Source: Methylovirgula sp. (GTDB lineage Bacteria > Pseudomonadota > Alphaproteobacteria > Rhizobiales > Beijerinckiaceae). Taken from it: a stretch of 5,091 bases of DNA. Shown piece by piece: positions 3,728 through 5,091 of this stretch; within the stretch, counting starts at the first letter, position 1, and each line of letters opens with the position of its first letter. Under the pieces are notes generated by a model, which was not told the origin of the DNA, ran no database searches, and worked only from the letters and a program-made list of their open reading frames with translations. The stretch spans positions 1-5,091 of the forward strand of contig JASHUD010000117.1 of the NCBI GenBank assembly GCA_030040215.1, written 5' to 3'. The translations under genes were made by a program, and so were the position numbers.

Positions 3728-5091
3728 ATGAGTCATCGAGGAAGAATTCTGGTAATCGCGGGAGCATTGGTCGGCCTCGTAGGAAGCGCGTCCTTTGCCT
3801 TTGCAAACCAATTCATCGTCCAGGAGGAGAAAGATCCGAACCTGTGGCCGGTCACGGGTCAGAATTATTATCTGCAGCGTCACAGCACGTTGAGCGACAT
3901 CAACAAAGACAACGTCGATAAGCTCCAGTTGGCGTGGTCCCAGTCGAGCGGTGCGCTACGTGGGCATGAAGGCCAGCCGCTTGTGGTCATCGTCGACGGC
4001 AAACCGATGATGTTCTTGGTCAGCGCTTGGCCGAACATCGTTCAGGCTCTCGATCTCTCGGATCCGGATAATCCCAAGGCGGTCTGGAACTATCTCAAAA
4101 AGACCGACCGCGATGAGTCGGCTGTTCCGCGCGCCTGCTGCGATACCGTGAACCGCGGTCTTTCCTATGCGGAAGGCAAGGTTGTGTTCGGCACTCTCGA
4201 CGGTTTTGTGATCGCGCTCGATGCCAAAACCGGCAAGGAGATTTGGGTCGTCAAACATTCCTATCCGGAACATGGCGAGACGCAGACGAACGCTCCGATG
4301 ATTGCCGAAAACCTGGTGATCGCGGGCTTCGGCGGCGACGAATTCGCCGCGCGCGGCCGTCTCGACGCTTACGACCTCAACACCGGCAAGCTCGTATGGA
4401 GCAAGGAGAGCAACGGTACCGATGCGGAAATCGGCATCACGGCCGACACGAACAAGGACAACTCGCGGCATGATCAGACTCAGAACCAGGGCTTCACCTA
4501 TCCAGGCGACGAGTGGAAGCGCGGCGGCGGTTCGCCGTGGGCCTGGTATAGCTACGATCCCGAGTTGAAGCTGATCTTTGAAGGAAACGGGAACCCGGGC
4601 AACTGGAGTCCCACGACCCGCTGCGGCGCCAACCCGCCGACTCAAGAGTCGTGCAACTCCGGCAAGTGGGACAACAAGTGGTCGATGACCGTCTTTGCCC
4701 GCCATGTGGAAGACGGAACCGTGGCCTGGAACTATCAGGAAACGCCGTTCGATCAGTGGGACTATGACGGCGTCAACGAGTGGATACTCGTCGACATGCC
4801 GGACGTCGACGGAAAACCGTGCAAGTGCATTGTTCATTTCGATCGCAACGGCTTTGCCTACGTGATCAACCGTGAAACTGGCGAACTGTTACGCGCGCAT
4901 AAGTTCGTGACGGTCAACTGGGCCGAGCGAGTCGATCTCAAGACCGGCCGTCCGGTGAAAGTCTATGAACATTCGCCGCTGAAGATCGGGGTGACTACCC
5001 AGGCGTGTCCGTCGGCGATGGGCGGCAAGGACCAGCAGCCTTGCGCCGTCGATCCCAAGGATCCGACGAAGTTCTATTGCCCGACCAACAA
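3728..5091 (+). CDS. xoxF: XoxF-type, lanthanide-dependent PQQ methanol dehydrogenase, N-terminal part
   Basis: The frame is open to the right edge: 454 residues of a family usually near 600. A signal peptide (1-26, ending A-F-A) sends it to the periplasm, where XoxF oxidises methanol (and often formaldehyde) with PQQ and passes electrons to a c-type cytochrome. Expected active-site residues are visible: Glu81 in R-G-H-E-G, the vicinal Cys137-Cys138 (C-C-D-T-V-N-R-G), Trp271 under PQQ, metal ligands Glu205 and Asn289, catalytic Asp345 and Arg373. Asp347, two residues after Asp345 in W-D-Y-D-G-V-N, is the extra ligand that marks lanthanide enzymes; MxaF has Ala there. Compared with the common XoxF5 form there is a short insert around 299-312 with Cys299 and Cys309, and further cysteines at 365, 367, 427, 439 and 451. 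This resembles the XoxF1-like clade, but the clade is tentative. The accessory genes xoxG and xoxJ would lie outside the window. Confidence 0.96.
   Translation, partial: MSHRGRILVIAGALVGLVGSASFAFANQFIVQEEKDPNLWPVTGQNYYLQRHSTLSDINKDNVDKLQLAWSQSSGALRGHEGQPLVVIVDGKPMMFLVSAWPNIVQALDLSDPDNPKAVWNYLKKTDRDESAVPRACCDTVNRGLSYAEGKVVFGTLDGFVIALDAKTGKEIWVVKHSYPEHGETQTNAPMIAENLVIAGFGGDEFAARGRLDAYDLNTGKLVWSKESNGTDAEIGITADTNKDNSRHDQTQNQGFTYPGDEWKRGGGSPWAWYSYDPELKLIFEGNGNPGNWSPTTRCGANPPTQESCNSGKWDNKWSMTVFARHVEDGTVAWNYQETPFDQWDYDGVNEWILVDMPDVDGKPCKCIVHFDRNGFAYVINRETGELLRAHKFVTVNWAERVDLKTGRPVKVYEHSPLKIGVTTQACPSAMGGKDQQPCAVDPKDPTKFYCPTN

Noticed and set aside
3956..4837. 293-codon minus-strand open frame opposite the dehydrogenase
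   Set aside because: It lies wholly inside the unmistakable xoxF-type gene and reads as its reverse-strand shadow.

Overview
The window is about 5.1 kb of GC-rich DNA. It carries a five-gene copper-handling operon on the minus strand, and a lanthanide-type PQQ methanol dehydrogenase gene that diverges from it on the plus strand. Both edges cut genes: copD is open at base 1 and the dehydrogenase is open at base 5091. The base composition, the strong Shine-Dalgarno sites and the pairing of a XoxF-type dehydrogenase with CopC/CopD/PCuAC suggest a methylotrophic or methanotrophic alphaproteobacterium (Beijerinckiaceae or Methylocystaceae would fit). That placement is inferred from gene content; no phylogeny was run.

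Minus strand, in order of transcription: a small Cys/His-rich DUF2946-like membrane or secreted protein (3052-2612); a secreted, probably outer-membrane beta-barrel protein of unknown function (2508-1552); CopC, a periplasmic Cu(II)-binding protein (1540-1181); a PCuAC-type periplasmic copper chaperone (1099-587); and the N-terminal half of CopD, the inner-membrane copper transporter partner of CopC (491-1). All gaps are about 100 bp or less. The copC Shine-Dalgarno site lies over the stop codon of the gene before it. GC-rich hairpins without T-tracts lie in three of the gaps. Read as a pathway, the operon could take copper across the outer membrane, bind it in the periplasm, import it through CopD and deliver it to cuproenzymes through PCuAC. 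The outer-membrane step is inference.

Bases 3053-3727 are a 675-bp divergent intergenic region with no convincing gene. It holds a weak candidate promoter for the copper operon with an 8-bp direct repeat just upstream, an 8-bp inverted repeat with arms 25 bp apart, three copies of ATTGCACG, short GC hairpins, and a leader before the dehydrogenase in which one hexamer recurs in alternating orientation.

Plus strand: a PQQ-dependent methanol dehydrogenase of the XoxF (lanthanide) type starts at 3728. It has a signal peptide, the vicinal Cys-Cys, the Trp that stacks on PQQ, the metal ligands, and the Asp-Tyr-Asp motif whose second Asp marks lanthanide-dependent enzymes.

The most interesting points are the physical coupling of a copper operon to a lanthanide enzyme, the mature N-terminal histidine predicted on the uncharacterised outer-membrane protein (as in CopC), and the unexplained repeats in the shared control region.
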